Source of the DNA: Sclerurus mexicanus
Taxonomy: Eukaryota; Chordata; Aves; Passeriformes; Furnariidae
Reading direction: 5' to 3'
Assembly (NCBI GenBank): GCA_013396755.1
Contig: VWZF01002528.1
Location: 418,705 to 482,704, forward strand
DNA length: 64,000 nt
Below, one piece after another: positions 13,501 to 27,100 of this stretch (position 1 is the first letter of the stretch; the number at the start of each line of letters is the position of its first letter). A model generated the notes under the pieces. It did no database searches. It had not been told where the DNA came from and saw only the letters and a list, made by a program, of their open reading frames with translations. Position numbers and translations under genes: made by a program.

Positions 13501-15180
13501 CATCCGAGACCAGGGCTCTGCTGCCAGACACCAGGTTAGCACATGCTGTGGAAGAGTCCAATAAATAAAAACTTGGAGCATCCATAGAGAAGATCGATCA
13601 AAAGAAAGGAAACTGGGAAGTGGTTTGCAGTTCAGAGAGCAGGTAAAGCCAAAAGATTAAATGTCAGACAAGGGGAGCACACCGTGTCCACAGAAGACAA
13701 CTGATGTTATCTGATTGTTTGTCAATGAAATCACCTCTAGAAAGCACCGACCTCCAAATATTATCTACTAACAGGAAGCTCATTGGAGCTCTGCTAACAG
13801 GAGACCATTAGACCAGGCAAAATCCTAGATAGAAAGAAGTTACCTAAAAGCTACCTACTAAACGTGCTAAAGACCTCAAACTATACAAGAATAGGTGCCC
13901 TCAGCACAGACCGACTGCCTCGAGACTTGTGACAGCACTCAAAAGAGTCCCTGTTGTTTCTAACCTCTGAAAATATGGAGAACATGATAAGTTTTCAGCT
14001 GATAGTTAAATTACACTAATTGTTGTTATAGAGCAATCATGGAAATTAAAAGTAGAAACTGTTTGTACAGTGATCCCATTAAGTCCTTGCACAATGGGAG
14101 AATTTAAGCCAATAATTATTTGTAGCAGTAGTAAAGCAATTTTTGAACAGCAGGTCCAGAAGCCTGAGCACAGATTTGTTGTGAAATGTATTGGTATTTT
14201 CACGTTAATTACTGACCCTCATACACCTTTGAAACAAACTAAAATAGAGTTTCAGCTACATTTTCCCTCATTTGATGCTTTCATGTAAAATATGATACCA
14301 TGCCATGGCTTCTGCTTCGTGTGTTTTGGTTATTTTGGAACAGAGAAAAGCCAGTAGTGTTGAAACCTCACCAGAAATTCTGTTTCACACGAATCCTCAC
14401 CCAGCAGAACTGCTGTGCTGACAACAATGTGTTCAAGCACATCTCTATGGCCCCCCCAGGAAGAAACGTACTTCACACCCAAAGCCTGACAGCAAGAACA
14501 TATCCTTTGACTTCAGGGAGCTTTGGATTAGGACTCGAATGATTAGTGCCCCAGGGCAAAAATAGCAAACTATTTAATACCACTTCTTTGGGCACTCCAA
14601 TTATTGTGTTAAAATCCATTTTATCATTGGCAAAGTCAATCAGGTTATAAACTCAAGCAGATGTTTTAACGTGTCTCTGGCATTTGGCTTCGGCCAGAGT
14701 GAATTGGACATTTTCAGTTCCATGGAGCTTCATTTCTGTGAGGTTAAAATAAACCAAATCGTTTCTCCCCCAGCAGTTTTAGTCGCTGTCCCCACACTGA
14801 AGTTCACTTTGTCACACGTGATAAAAGCCTGGCTTTCCTGATGATGCTGAGTCTGAGAAGAGTGGAAAGCTGAGGAAAAAGGGGGAGGAGGGAGGGGACT
14901 GACTTCTAGCTCACCATCTTTACGAACTGAGCTTTTCAGGATTTGCCCACCCATAAAACAAGACACATGATGTTGTTCTGCTTGGAGCCCGCCTGCCAAG
15001 AGCACAGTCAGTGTGGTGTGTGGCACTGGGCTGCTCCCACCCTGCCAGATAACACTGTTATGCTAAGTCACTTGCAAATGCACTTTGATATACTATACAC
15101 ATGAGCTAATGCACATATGTATTTATGCACTACATGCTCTGGAATGAAAAGGACAGGAGGCAGTGTGGGAAAAACAGGCC

Positions 15181-15221
15181 GAAAGGGGGGAAAAGGAGGG
15201 AAAAAAAAGGGAAAAAAAAGG
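15181..15221. repeat. Purine (G/A) tract
   Basis: About 40 consecutive bases are purines on the plus strand, made of G runs of three to six and A runs of up to eight. Such homopurine tracts can adopt non-B structures. Here I see only the composition. Confidence 0.75.
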
Positions 15222-17835
15222 ACTCTACGATTCCCATAAGTCAAGAGAGCATATTGTTCAGTGAAGGCACAGGCCAGTGCCTCTCAGGGCCTATCGCTGG
15301 GGGACAGAATTAGATCCTGATTCATGCTCTGCAGCTCTGTAATGCCAGCCAGGGACGAGAGCCTTCCATGGGAACGCTTCAGCCTGTCCCCTCCTTATCA
15401 GCTCCACAACAGCTGCCAGGCTTTAAGGTCGCTTGATAGAGAATTTAATTCTCAAGATTGTACATTAATTTTGAAATTCTTTCTTATCCATCTGCTGTGA
15501 TTTGAGACCGCATTCAATGCAGCCCAGCACAGGGCAAGCCTTTCCCATCCACACCCCTCCTTCCTGTCTGCAAACTTCCTTCCTATAGATTTACCCAGAC
15601 ATCTTCGAGCTAAATTAACACCCTGTGCTCCTTTGACCAAGCACTAGCAGATAGGAAACCTGATTTTGACCTCACTCTGGCTGTGAGACAGAGGGATTTA
15701 AAAAATTATCCTGTATGCATAAAAATGTCCTGTATTCATCAACTTCTACGACAAAGTAAGAAGACATTTATTTCCACACTGCAGCAGTTCTTTAAAATAA
15801 TGATTTGTCACCCTATGAATTTGTTGTCAGCTTGCTAATGGCTGTAAAATGGTTTCAAATCCCTCAATGTATTATGCAATTTTTCAACAAATATTATCTT
15901 GGTTTATAATCCCCTACTCTTTTTTTATTCATATATTTTTTAATTACTCTTTATTACGGTCAAGAGCAGTGCAGAATAATACATGAAAACAATCAACCAA
16001 AGATTGAAACTTCTGGCAAGACCAAGTGGAACTGAGCTGCAGTGGAAAAACTCAGTATTAGAGTTCAGTATGACCAGAACTCCTGGTTTGCTTAGGACGG
16101 TTCCAGGTTCCACAATTGTTTCCTGGAAGGATGTAGGCTGTGCATGTAGTAAAATGAACTCCGTGCAAGAGAGAACCCAAATCCTCTCCTTTCCTTGATA
16201 AATTCCTGAGTTTGGTGTTCAGTTACTAATCTAAAAGGGGCTCCTCTGCAGAAGGGGAGGTAACAGTGTGGGTATTGCCCTTCCTCTGCGTTCCAAACTG
16301 CCTAGTTTTGGGCAGTCCAGCAGATTAAGTCCAGCAGACAGATCAAATTAATTTATTCATAATCTTTAATTCTGAAACCAAAATAACAGCTTTGTTTCAG
16401 ATCACTGAAACCAAACCCTAAATAAACGGACAATTACAGGAACCCAGATTGGACCAGTGATCTATCTGGCATGATCACACCGTGACCAAAAAAAGCACTT
16501 CAGAGGAAGGTGCAAGACATTCCAGAGGAGACAAACATGGAAAAAACATTGAAAGGGAGTTACATTCCTCCCTATGGTGCCCCAAAAACCATTTGGCTTG
16601 TACCCTGACTTTACAAACATGATTTTCCTTCATCCCTGCTCTCTTAATTGTGAACACTCTCGTTAGCCTTAGAAATGGAACCCTGCCAAATTTCAGGACT
16701 CAAGTACGAGAGGAATAAGAGCCACAAATTTATTATGCACTCTACCAGAATAATGTCCTTTTTCAGCTTGCTGCTTTTCAACACTATTGCCTCCCTCCTA
16801 CCTCCTCCATCCTCTGCAACCTGACCCTTACTTCATGTATTAATGTTAATAGCCATTCCCTCCTCTTCTGTCATTTCAACACAAATAATGGAAGACAACC
16901 AACAGGTAATCAAGGGTAACAGAGAGAAAAAAGATCAAGGTCAATGTGAAAAAAATTAATTTCGTGCAATTTTATCCCATACATATTGATAACAAATTCC
17001 AGACCACGGTTATAAAGAGCGTCCTGGAAATGTAATGTAAGCTTGGGAGAAAAGACCTCTGTGCGTGCGCCCACATTTCAGTCAAAAGATCTCCAATAAT
17101 TGCTTGGATGGAAATCACCATTCTGCAGAAATAATGAGGTGGAAGCTGATGCTGATATGTACAGACTTCCCCTCCTATGTATCATACACATGTCAGTCCC
17201 CAGAGTTTATGGCCATAATTCCAAAGAACAGCAAGTGGTGATATTGTTGTCCAATCCTCTCCCTAGGAGAGGAGAGAGTTCTGATGACTCAGAAATTTGC
17301 TGTGGAAACACAATCTACCTGTTGATGTCCTGGCTGCCCTTCAGCTTTTCTCTGCTATGTAGACTATTCTTGTTACCTTCCCAGCCCCAGATGGACTCAC
17401 TTCTAGTGAAGATAGTTTTTTTCGGGCCTGGTTTTCATTTGTTTTCTATCAGTAAAGCCTAAGGAATATGTTAGGCTATCGATACCAAAGCCCACTCTCA
17501 TTTTATTAGAGAAGATTGATAAATTTTGAGTGCAAAATCTGTTTTAAACACGGACTATTGAGCTTTGAAAGAATGGCTTACATCTGTACCTTGCAATGCT
17601 TTCCATTCCCCCAAGAAAGCTGTGCATTTTAAATATTTGCTTACTGTTATTTCTGTAGCAACAACAGTTTATGCCCTTAAACCCAGTTTAACAATTTGGA
17701 TGCTATTAGCATCAGCAGAGCTAAATACGTTTAGGAAAGGTTGTGTCACATATCAGAAACTGGTTTTGAAGCTGGATCCCTCAGGCCACCACTCCTTGTT
17801 TTTTTCTTTGTTTTCAGTTACCAAGACATAGAAAG

Positions 17836-17880
17836 ATTTTTTTTCTTTTAATTATTATTATTAATTTCTCATTTTATTTG
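17836..17880. repeat. T-rich / ATT low-complexity tract
   Basis: A T run interrupted by C leads into three ATT repeats and then T-rich sequence. It is consistent with a decayed microsatellite. Confidence 0.65.
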
Positions 17881-18679
17881 AGTCCACTAAACTATTTGAA
17901 GCTTAGAGGCAAGTAATGAAATAGAAGTTAATCAGCTCTCAAAGAATTCCTTTTGTAGCAAGGAAGACAAATAAGACTCTGACTTTGTTTCTGACCTTCA
18001 GGTGGTTACCACAGACCTGATCCCCATTTATATTTTACATCACTGGCAAAATAAAGGGAAAGTAAAATAAGCATGTTTACAATTGCATTCACATTTAGGG
18101 ATTTGATTCCACTCTCACGTGAATGGAGCAATGGAGATGATTCCTTCAGTGAGAACATGGCCATTGGGGCTGGGCAGGTTCGACAGCACTGTGTGTCAGC
18201 TGCTGTGGTAGCACTGCAGAGGCTCTGAAAGCATCAAAAGAGCAATCACAGGAGAGGATGTGAGAATGGCAGCTGACAGACACGTAACCCTAAAGGGCTG
18301 AAGCAAAACTGGGAAGGAAGTTATTCCAAAACTTACTCTCCACACACACAATTTCTGGAAGCTTTATCATTTCACATGTTCTCTATTATCCCAGTATGCT
18401 CCTGGTCTGTGCCACCTCTATAGAGCTGAAGATTACTTTGAGTCATAGGTGGAAACTTTGAGCCAGGATCTGGTCTTGGCAGGCACCATAGTTTCACTTG
18501 GTTGTGGAATAACCAAGCTGCAATTTTACATTAGCCGAGATAAAACAATGACCCATCAAATCCAATTCCTTAGAAAAGTCTGCCTTGCCAGACTTGTTCT
18601 GTTTCCTTTTCCTCAAGGGCTGCAGTACCAGCATAACCTGCTATTCCTCTCTGCAGCTCAGCAGTAAAGACTTCTCTTA

Positions 18680-19035
18680 CACAGAATGGGTCAGGTTGGA
18701 AGGGACTACAGGGGGTCATCCAACTTTCCTGCTCAGGCAGGGTTATCCCAGAGCACATTGCACAGGATTGTGTCCAGACAGTTTTTCAATACATCCAGTG
18801 AGGGAGACTCCACACCCTCGCTGGGCAACCTGTTCCACTGCTCAGTCCCTCACGCAGTAAGGAAATTCCATCCTGTGTTCAGGTGGAATTTCCTGTGCAT
18901 CACTTTCTGCCCATTGTCTCTTGTCCTGTTGCTTGGCACCACCGAGAAGAGCCTGGCTCCCTCCTCTCTGCCCCCTCCCTTCGGACACTGATAGACAGCG
19001 ATGGGGTCCCTCTCAGTCACCCCTTTCCTTCAGGT
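18680..19035 (-). mobile_element. CR1 LINE, 5'-truncated 3' end
   Basis: On the plus strand the element starts with ACAGAATGGGTCAGGTTGGA and continues through GTCATCCAACTTTCC, GCTGGGCAACCTGTTCCACT, TTCAGGTGGAATTTCC and TTGTCTCTTGTCCTGTTGC. This is the reverse complement of the bird CR1 tail (GAACAGGTTGCCC, GGACAAG and CCAACC-ATTCTGTG blocks in sense order). Only the last ~350 bases are present, typical 5' truncation by target-primed reverse transcription. It reads as the least diverged CR1 in the window. The homology fades just after CCTTTCCTTCAGG. Confidence 0.93.
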
Positions 19036-21569
19036 TAGCACCTTGATGTTTTCAGCCATACAGCTACAGCAGCCTGGACTAGGACTTTGGGAACACAAGA
19101 CTCACAGATTTAATTTTTCTGCCTAACATGAACTGCAGAAACATCCTGTGATTCATGCTATAGATCTCTGCAATCCCTACCCATTCCCAGGACCTGGTGC
19201 TGTAAGAATGCAGAGTTTTTCTTTCCACAAATAGATGTTACAGGCATATTTGCTTAAACCCTTGAGGTTGACAATCAACGATCCTTCTTCCCAGCCCAGC
19301 AGCTGCTTGGGAACTGCCAAATACTGCAAGTCCAGGAACCATCTCCCAAAGATTAGGCATGCTACTACAAGGAGTGGGGATTCAATCTCCCCTAGCGAGC
19401 CGTGTGCTGCTGATCTTTCCCAATTAACAATTGCATAACATGGCGGGAATTAGGGTCTAAATATCTTGGCACAATGCTGTTTGGGAAAACCCTAGTGCTT
19501 GAGTCTTACAGAGCTGTAAAAGGTTTCTGGGCAATTAGAGGAAGATGAGTATAACTAAGACACAGGGTTAGGCCAGCTGTAGAAAAGACTTATATCACAT
19601 GTACATGAAGATGGGAGACGTTAGATCTCCTTCCCAAGAAAAGACAAAAAATTCCATTTAAAAGGGTGGATCTCAAAGAATTCCTCTATTTTAAAATTAG
19701 TCTGAGCAGCTTAGCTTTGAAAGAGCTGCTTCCCAGAAGAAGCGTGACAGAAAGGGGATTTCTGTGATCTTGTGTCCTTCAAGCAGCTTTTCAGGCCAAT
19801 AAACAAATATGGCAACCAGCCATCGTGGGCGAAGCCAAGGAACACATGGGTTCTTTATATATATAATTTTTTTTTATGTTGTCAAATGTCATGACACAAA
19901 AATTCATGAGAAAATGCCTTGCAATTCCCAGGAAGCCTAAGAGGGGGAAGCCTCTTTATTAATAAAGAGGCATCTAGACACCACAACCTGCCCTAGGACA
20001 TGAGGGAGCTCTCTAAGCAAAGAGAGGGGGCATGAAAAAAACCACCTTCCCAGGAAAACCAAAAAGTCATCACAACATTTAAATATTTAAAATGGGGAGG
20101 GGGCAGAACAAGAGTTATTCCTTTCTGTCACTCTTAATACAATGTGTCATTATACAACGCATATTAAATCAACTTATATGCAGCTGCATTTGTGTCTGTC
20201 ATTGTTTAGTATTGATTATCAAGACAGGAAACCACAGAAATCCCTCAAGGTGGTATAAAACTGAAGACTTAGACGTCCAATACAGGTAACTGCTCCTGAT
20301 AAGAGACTCACCTCAGGTCAAAACTGCTAGTGAATTTTAAGGGATTGGGAATTCATCTACACATCTATGAGTCATAGGATCTGAATGTCTTGAGAAATCC
20401 TACTTGATAATTACTGATCACCCTTGATAATGTTGTCACTAGACAAGAGAGCGTTTGCTGTTCTCTATCCCAATCCTAGACATTCCAAATCAAGAAGCAC
20501 TTTTAGAAGCAAACACAACTTTAGAGGGTCACTTTAGGGACGCACATTTTCTCTCCTCTGCTGATTCACCCTAAGGAGACCACAGGCTGAAGCTGATCTT
20601 CAGCTGGAAGACACTCATGAGTGGATTATTGCCTGTCTGCTTCTGTCTTCCTCCTAACAGCCTTTGCTGTGCAACACCACCTCATCCTATGCCAAAAATG
20701 GCTGAGATGTCAACCAGCAGCTGATAAAACACAGATGACATTCACAGCCAAACTCTTTCCATGGTTTTGGGGATGTAGTTTCCACTTCACTCCATATAAG
20801 CCTCATACATTCATTCACAGGCAGAGCATGGCTCCTCTGTCCACGAGGGCAGTGCAGTGTTACAGCTCACAACATGAAAGGATGGTAAATGTGAACATTT
20901 GTCCAACCAGAGCTGTCTGTGCATGTTTTGAAAATGCCATCCTCAGATCCGATCAGAATATGGCAGATCTGTGGGGCTTGACAAGCCCCAGTAATCCAAA
21001 AGCCTCTCAAGTCATTTATATTTTTTGGCATTACGCCTCTAAAATATGAGCCCACCAAAAATAATCTGACATAATATTGCAGACGCCAATCTCCTGAGGA
21101 CTTTTGGCAAAAACATACCCACAGCTGGATCCTGGTTACATTTCTTAAGGAGGGATTGCATCTCTTTCAATTTTTAATCATATGTCAACTACCTCCATTT
21201 CTCTTGGTTCAGAGTCATCCTTACCTTGACAAAGGGGTACTGATTGCTCCCAGACACCCTTCGTTCTTACTTCAAGTAGTTGTAATACAAATTTATATCA
21301 TTATGTACCATTATTTTGAAGGTCGGAGCTCTCCAATTTTAAAACTTTCTTTCTCTGTCCTATTTATATCACCATCATTATACAGTGTACATCATATCTA
21401 ACAATGATTTAATAAATTTGATATTACTAAAATTCACATGAAAAGTTCACAGTTTTTACTCCTTTTATAAAAACAGGCTCAAGAGAACCCCTTTAGAGCA
21501 ACTATGTTGGTACAGTTCAAGCTTAGAGTGGATTTTCTTTAAACAAGTACTTCCTAGTTTTTAGACTCC
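19036..21569. other. Unique non-coding sequence
   Basis: The longest frame is 142 codons (20621-21049, plus). Its N-terminus is somewhat hydrophobic, but it has no recognisable domain and no supporting splice or repeat context, so I treat it as chance. The stretch contains a perfect palindrome at 19950-19971 and a TA/T-rich patch near 19856-19880. Confidence 0.6.
19950..19971. repeat. Perfect 22-bp palindrome
   Basis: The 11-base arm GCCTCTTTATT is followed immediately by its exact reverse complement AATAAAGAGGC with no spacer. The surrounding sequence is not palindromic and shows no transposon arms that I recognise. Confidence 0.95.
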
Positions 21570-21657
21570 ATATGGAAATCACTAGGTGAAATGCTACAGC
21601 CTGTAGGCCTGGCACTGTGACCAGAATGGTCCTTTCTGACCTCAGAATCTGTCCAAA
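21570..21657 (+). mobile_element. Ancient CR1 tail (turtle/crocodilian-type)
   Basis: The blocks GAAATGCTACAGCCTGTAGG, GACCAGAATGGTCC and TTTCTGACCTCAGAATCTGT follow the order of the old CR1 3' end abundant in turtles (a GGCCTGT block, then AATGGTCCCTTCTGACCTTA, then AATCTATGA). This tail differs from that of the younger CR1s elsewhere in the window. It is a highly decayed remnant predating bird-specific CR1 families, identified from memory of the consensus. Confidence 0.55.
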
Positions 21658-24152
21658 TGCTTTGACTTACAGTGCATCAGATGAAAAGAAGCTTTTTTTT
21701 CCCCCACATCATTTTTATGGCATTACTCAGGCATTTGTGAGCAGAATGTAAAGCAGGTCCCGCACGTCATGGATTTTGAAACCACTCTCTTTACATGTAA
21801 GAAACAGATGGAGAATTACATTGCCAAGAGCTTACCCCCTTTGTAGGGAACTAATGGGAACAACAGTATAAAAAGACTCCAGTTTTAATTGAAGAATTGA
21901 AGATGTTTATGATGTATTTTCTAATTAAGTGATGGAAAGCTGATTTTTGTGACTATTCATGCAGTAAGGAAATCTTCCCACAGGAGCCATCCTGAGAAGT
22001 TTTCTAGCCACAAAGGATGTGAAAACATACAGAAAACATCTACCAGATAAGGGAAATGATACCTTTTGTTGATACTGTATCAAGCACTGCTGCATGTATT
22101 TGGTTAATTCAGAACATATTTAAGTTACCTATTACAGAAACCTGTCTCATTATCTCCCCAGGCTCCCTGCACATGTGCTGGTTCTCCTCCCTCCAGCTCC
22201 CTCTCCTTTATTAGACATCACCTGCCACACATGAACCATCTCAGTGCTCTGCTGTTGTGCATCATTGAGCCAAACCGCGTCCCAGCTGGCAACGAGGAAG
22301 AGTCATAAAAGTCAACATTTTTTGTTAGCAGTTAATATTATATCATCGTGGCTATGACTTTTCACCTCAGTTATGATGACACTCTTGTGTCAGCAATTGC
22401 CAAACATTCTTGCACACAGGCCCTCAGCACCAGCCCTACAAACCTAGGAGCGTTCAAACCTCTTTTTATTTCTACAAGCCATCAATGCTGCACTGAGAGC
22501 CACCCCATCCACACACCTCTGAAAGACCCAGAAAGGATCCTGCAAGTTTTACTTTAGGCCCTGAACTGGACGTCCCTCTACCTTTCATACTGGAAAGCCC
22601 TCACAACTGGGATTTCCTTTGAATCCTCCACCTTTTACTCTGCATAAGCCATGCCAAGGCTTGCACTCTGTCAGTGTTGCTTTCCCCCTTAAGTTTCCAA
22701 AACGGAAGATGTGCCAAGGATAAGTCTAACAGAACATCAGGGTTCACTTAAGTGCTGTTGCAAAATTCAGCTGAACTCTACTAATTGAAGTACTGAAAAG
22801 ATTTTGCTATGAGACCTTTCTTTTACAGCAGCAAAATCTTAGGGCCTAAACCTGTGCCTACCAGGGATGTTTTGTTATCACAGAGGGATGTATTAACAGC
22901 CCTGATGCAAGACTCAGTCAAAAAACACAAACAGCTTCCAAATTATCTCTGAGTTATCCAGACTCCCTCATCCTGATGCCTCTACACAGACACCATGCAA
23001 ACAATTAAGGAAGTTGATGGAAATAAAATCTGGAAGTGGGTTAAACAACTTACAATTAGGACTTTAGAGCAATACAATTGTTGGAAAACAATAATACAGA
23101 ATTACAGACAGCAAGGTAAAGGCCTAGTTCTTTTCTTTATATCAGCTAAAATCACTAGTCAGTTCTTCCTAGTGGCCTGTAAAATACGCTCCAAATGTCT
23201 TCTTCAGTATCAAGAGGGAACATGAACTAGCCTGGATAAAAGATCAGGTCTATGAAAACACAAAAGACATCAAGCACTCAGACTTGAAGAAAAGGATGCA
23301 TCATTTAAAATATTCTAAGTAGAACAACCCAAATATTTCAGTATTAGCGCCAAAAGAATCTGAACCAAAATCACACCCATATAAGTATTCAAGTTCATGC
23401 ATTTAGATCTCCGTCCAAAAAACCAGAATCAAGCATTCTCTATTATTTTTCTGTCTGGCTTTAGAAAGACTTTCTGGAAATGTCAAAGCAATCTATTTTA
23501 CATCTGAGATAAGAAAAAACAATCAGAAAACATGCAGCACAAAATGTTTCAGGACCCTATTTGGACTCCTTAACTATAACGGGAACATTATCAAAGGCTT
23601 GACCCAAAGTTACCACAAGGTACGACGTGGCTGAGACAGTCAAACAACGAAACAATCAGCTAACATGTTATTCTTGCAATAAAAACAGTTGATGTGTCAT
23701 GCAAACACCACGTTGGAGGAGTACAACAAGCAAGCCTTCCACAAAGCTGCGTTACAGACACTGTTTCCATATCACACAGGCACGATGTCGGGATATGCAA
23801 TATTTTTCATGGCAGTGTCAGTCTAAGCATCCCATTCCTAAAGCTGCTGTGGATGCGGATAAACATGAGCTGAGCCCTCGCTGATGTAGTGAGATCCACT
23901 TTGTACCACCCAGGTTTGAAGAGACTTCCCTGAGGGAGATTAACCCTGAAGGGCAGCTCCAAGAGGAGGAACGTGGAGTTACTTCCACCAGCTTTAAGTT
24001 GGTCTTTCTGTTAAAGGAATGTCAAACATCAGGAAGTGACCAGGTTTGGACTTCATAGACTATTGCAGGATAGGATTAAAAATGCCTAAGCCAACTGATA
24101 GCTCAATTCCATAAGTCTATCCCTGTTGTTTATTCTTAACCTGAAGTTTGAA

Positions 24153-24170
24153 CCTTCCTTTTAAGGAAGG
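24153..24170. repeat. Short hairpin
   Basis: CCTTCCTT and AAGGAAGG pair perfectly around a TT spacer. An arm this short is expected occasionally by chance, and no function is implied. Confidence 0.85.
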
Positions 24171-27100
24171 AAGGGTGTTGAGCTGTCACAAACATGAGTA
24201 TGGCCACAGATGGCAGATGATTACAGCAGCAATAGTGAAAATATTTCCCACTAGCATGGAACATTTTGACACAGTCTCAGCATTTAGAAAGCCACATCCT
24301 GCTATTTACATCCTTGGGCTCTTTGGCTGAGGTGTGGGATCTGACAGGTGGGGCGGGATCAATCAGATGCCACTCTCACCAGTATGGGGAACTCTACAGT
24401 GAGAAATAGAGGCCCAGAGCACCACATAAATAAGAGCAGAGAGAATAATCTGAGGTCTGACAAGGACTCAAAAAACTCCCTAGAAAGTGTGGAGACAGAA
24501 TCCTTCTTCTGCAAAGAAGTTAAACAGAACATAAATATATGAGGAGAAATCCCAAACAGAGCATTTTTCAGGTGCCACTTCCCTCTATCATTCACCTGTA
24601 ACAGAGTTCAAGGAAAGACCTCCTGAAGGAAGAGATGCAAAAAGTGTTTGAAAATGTTTAATCAAGAAAGTGAAAAAAGCCAGCCTAAAGAGTCCAGATT
24701 TCCTGAAATGGAAGAGAAAAGTCTGCTAAGTATTTCAAGAGTGTGTTGGACCTCATTAAACTTGCAAAGAAAAAAGGTTAATCCTCACAGCTTCCTAGTA
24801 GGGAACATAATACAGGAAATAAGGGGTGAATTTAGCAAGCTGGAGTCTCTGTATCCTTCACTCTAGACTTCAAACAACTCAACCACGTTGCGTCAAGCAA
24901 GAGAAACAGGAAGGGAGAGATCACACAGCTTGAGTTCCTTGGCTCCAGTAAGGCCAAAGCACTGCTGCTGAGGAGGATGAAAATGCTATATTCTTCCTCT
25001 GGGGCAGGAAGTACCTGTAAACATCTCAGAAACATTCTGCTTCAGCATACTGTAAACAAGAATACATCATATCCACTGCTCCAGACCATGTAGGGAAAAG
25101 AATTGGACAACCTTGGATTCAACCTAGAAGAGGAGAAGGCAGGGGAACTGAGTCATAGCTTAAAAAAAACAAGATTATAAAGAACTTTTGGGACAGGAAC
25201 TGAGGTTTTAAGTGGGGCAATTCCTAAGGAAGGAAGGACACCTACTACCTATTCCAATAATATTTTGCATTTATGTAACTGCAGTGGCTGTGGTCCAAGG
25301 ACCTGAAAATACTGAAGGGCTTCCAGTTAACCAGATTTCGAATTCCAGTGAAACTATAAAACATTATTCTTCAATTTTGCCACATGTCAAAATGTGCAGC
25401 CAAGAACCGGTTTTACACTTCCAGGCAACCCTCGTCAACTAAAGACCCCCAGTCAGTGTAAAAGGCCATTTTCAGACAAAAATCAGCTGCTGTGCAGCCA
25501 AGTACATCAAACTGATATTCCTAGCTATGACTTCCCAAATGGACATTATGTGCATAGACTATACATTCGGACTTCCTGTAACAACATTTCTCACGTGAAG
25601 ATACACAAAACATCTACGGCTGCCCTGAAGGCTGCCTTCAGAAATGTATGTCCCAAACCCATTTGTTCAGATCCATTTGTTGCCTCTTTACTGAAGCAAG
25701 ATCCCGGGAAACAGACAGTAACTTAAATCATAAATCTCTGTTTCTCAGTCTACCTATCAATCTAAAAATTGATATAATTTATTTAAGAATTAAGTCTGAA
25801 CTTTAATTTAGATAGACTATTCCTTTCAAAGCACTCAGGACCTGAGCTGTCTCTGTTGGCCCCGATTTGTATGAGAGACTCAATGAATCCGAAACCTGGC
25901 ACTGACTCCAACAAAGCAAGCAACAGTAAAATGGAATAATTGAGGACAACATTCCAAATAGCTAGTCCTCTGACAGAACTTCGTACCCTTAACACATTCA
26001 TCAGTGTAATACCTGTTCCCAAAATGGCCTTTGGAAGCTCATCTAATCTTCTTCAACTTCCACTTCTGTAAGGTAAGAATTATTCCTGGGCTGAGGAGCA
26101 GGATGGGATTTCATGCCTGATTGAATGTCACTCTTGGGACTAAAGTGGCATTTCAGCCTCTGTACACTTTTTGTTCAAAGCAGACACCCATATAGTCACA
26201 TCACTGCTCTTTACACTCCATACAGCCCACGGCCAAACATACCTTTGTGTACTTGCTAGAAAAAACTGCCCACATCATAATCTGTTTCTAATTTATAAAG
26301 GCTGGAATATAAACTAAGTGCATTTCCAATTCTACAGAGCAGCGTGCCAAGAATAAAGCTCAAAGATCTTGACAAGACAGAATAAGAACAGCTGAGTTGT
26401 GAGGGTTACAGGAAGATGAGTTTGGTGGCAGTGATATTTTGGGGGTGGTCCAGGTAACTGCTGGACAAGGCTGATTGATGGATTCCCATGAGGGCCCAGA
26501 GGCAGAGCAGTACAAAGCAGCCATCAGAGAAGCCTAGAGCATGAAGATTACAGCACCAGCAATGCTGCATTATAAATAAACCCAAGCCAGGACAACCTTA
26601 CAGCTATCATTTGAATCAAGATGATTTCTTTTTTTTTAATAAATATTTCAGTGTATAACAGAACCAATCATTAATATGTCTTCAAATAGCGATGGCCATA
26701 TCTCTGGAAATTCACCTGCCCAAACAGTCACCTCTGACCAGTAACGGGTTTTAGGTTAAGCTTCAGCAGAATAATAGATTTTTGCAAAAACAATGTTGTT
26801 CTGGAGCAAAAGAGAGAGGCAAGAATGAGCATTGATGCAGACTAAGAGCAGTTTCCTTTATTGAGGGGTGTTCTGTGGGAGGAGGAAATACGGTGCTATT
26901 ATTCCTCTAGTAATTAAATATCTGTGCTACTGTGAAAATGCACAAATCTCTCTAATGCATCCCAAAACCATCAATGGAAGTCCTCAGTAAACCTAAACCC
27001 AGAGCAATACGTTTGAAATCTCCTATCAATAAACCACATGAAGCCTCCAGACCTGTCAGCTGTAAGTGCAGTAGAGGTGCAAAAAACTTATTTTTTTTCA

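Larger units (their letters stand above)
10501..18679. other. Unique non-coding sequence
   Basis: The longest frames are 120 codons (17100-17462, plus) and 116 codons (11484-11834, minus). Neither has a recognisable domain. Purine-rich (15181-15221) and T/ATT-rich (17836-17880) patches are present. I recognise no interspersed repeat. Confidence 0.65.

Noticed and set aside
15641..15700. Possible decayed MITE or SINE at CTGATTTTGACCTCACTCTG.
   Set aside because: Similarity to remembered consensus is limited to one short block.
20621..21049. 142-codon plus-strand frame with a somewhat hydrophobic start.
   Set aside because: No clear signal-peptide cleavage context, domain or splice support; its composition resembles translated intron.
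26041..26080. Strong donor AAG/GTAAGA near 26073.
   Set aside because: Stops lie in all three frames between the nearest acceptor-like AG and the donor. A noncoding exon cannot be excluded, but nothing supports one.
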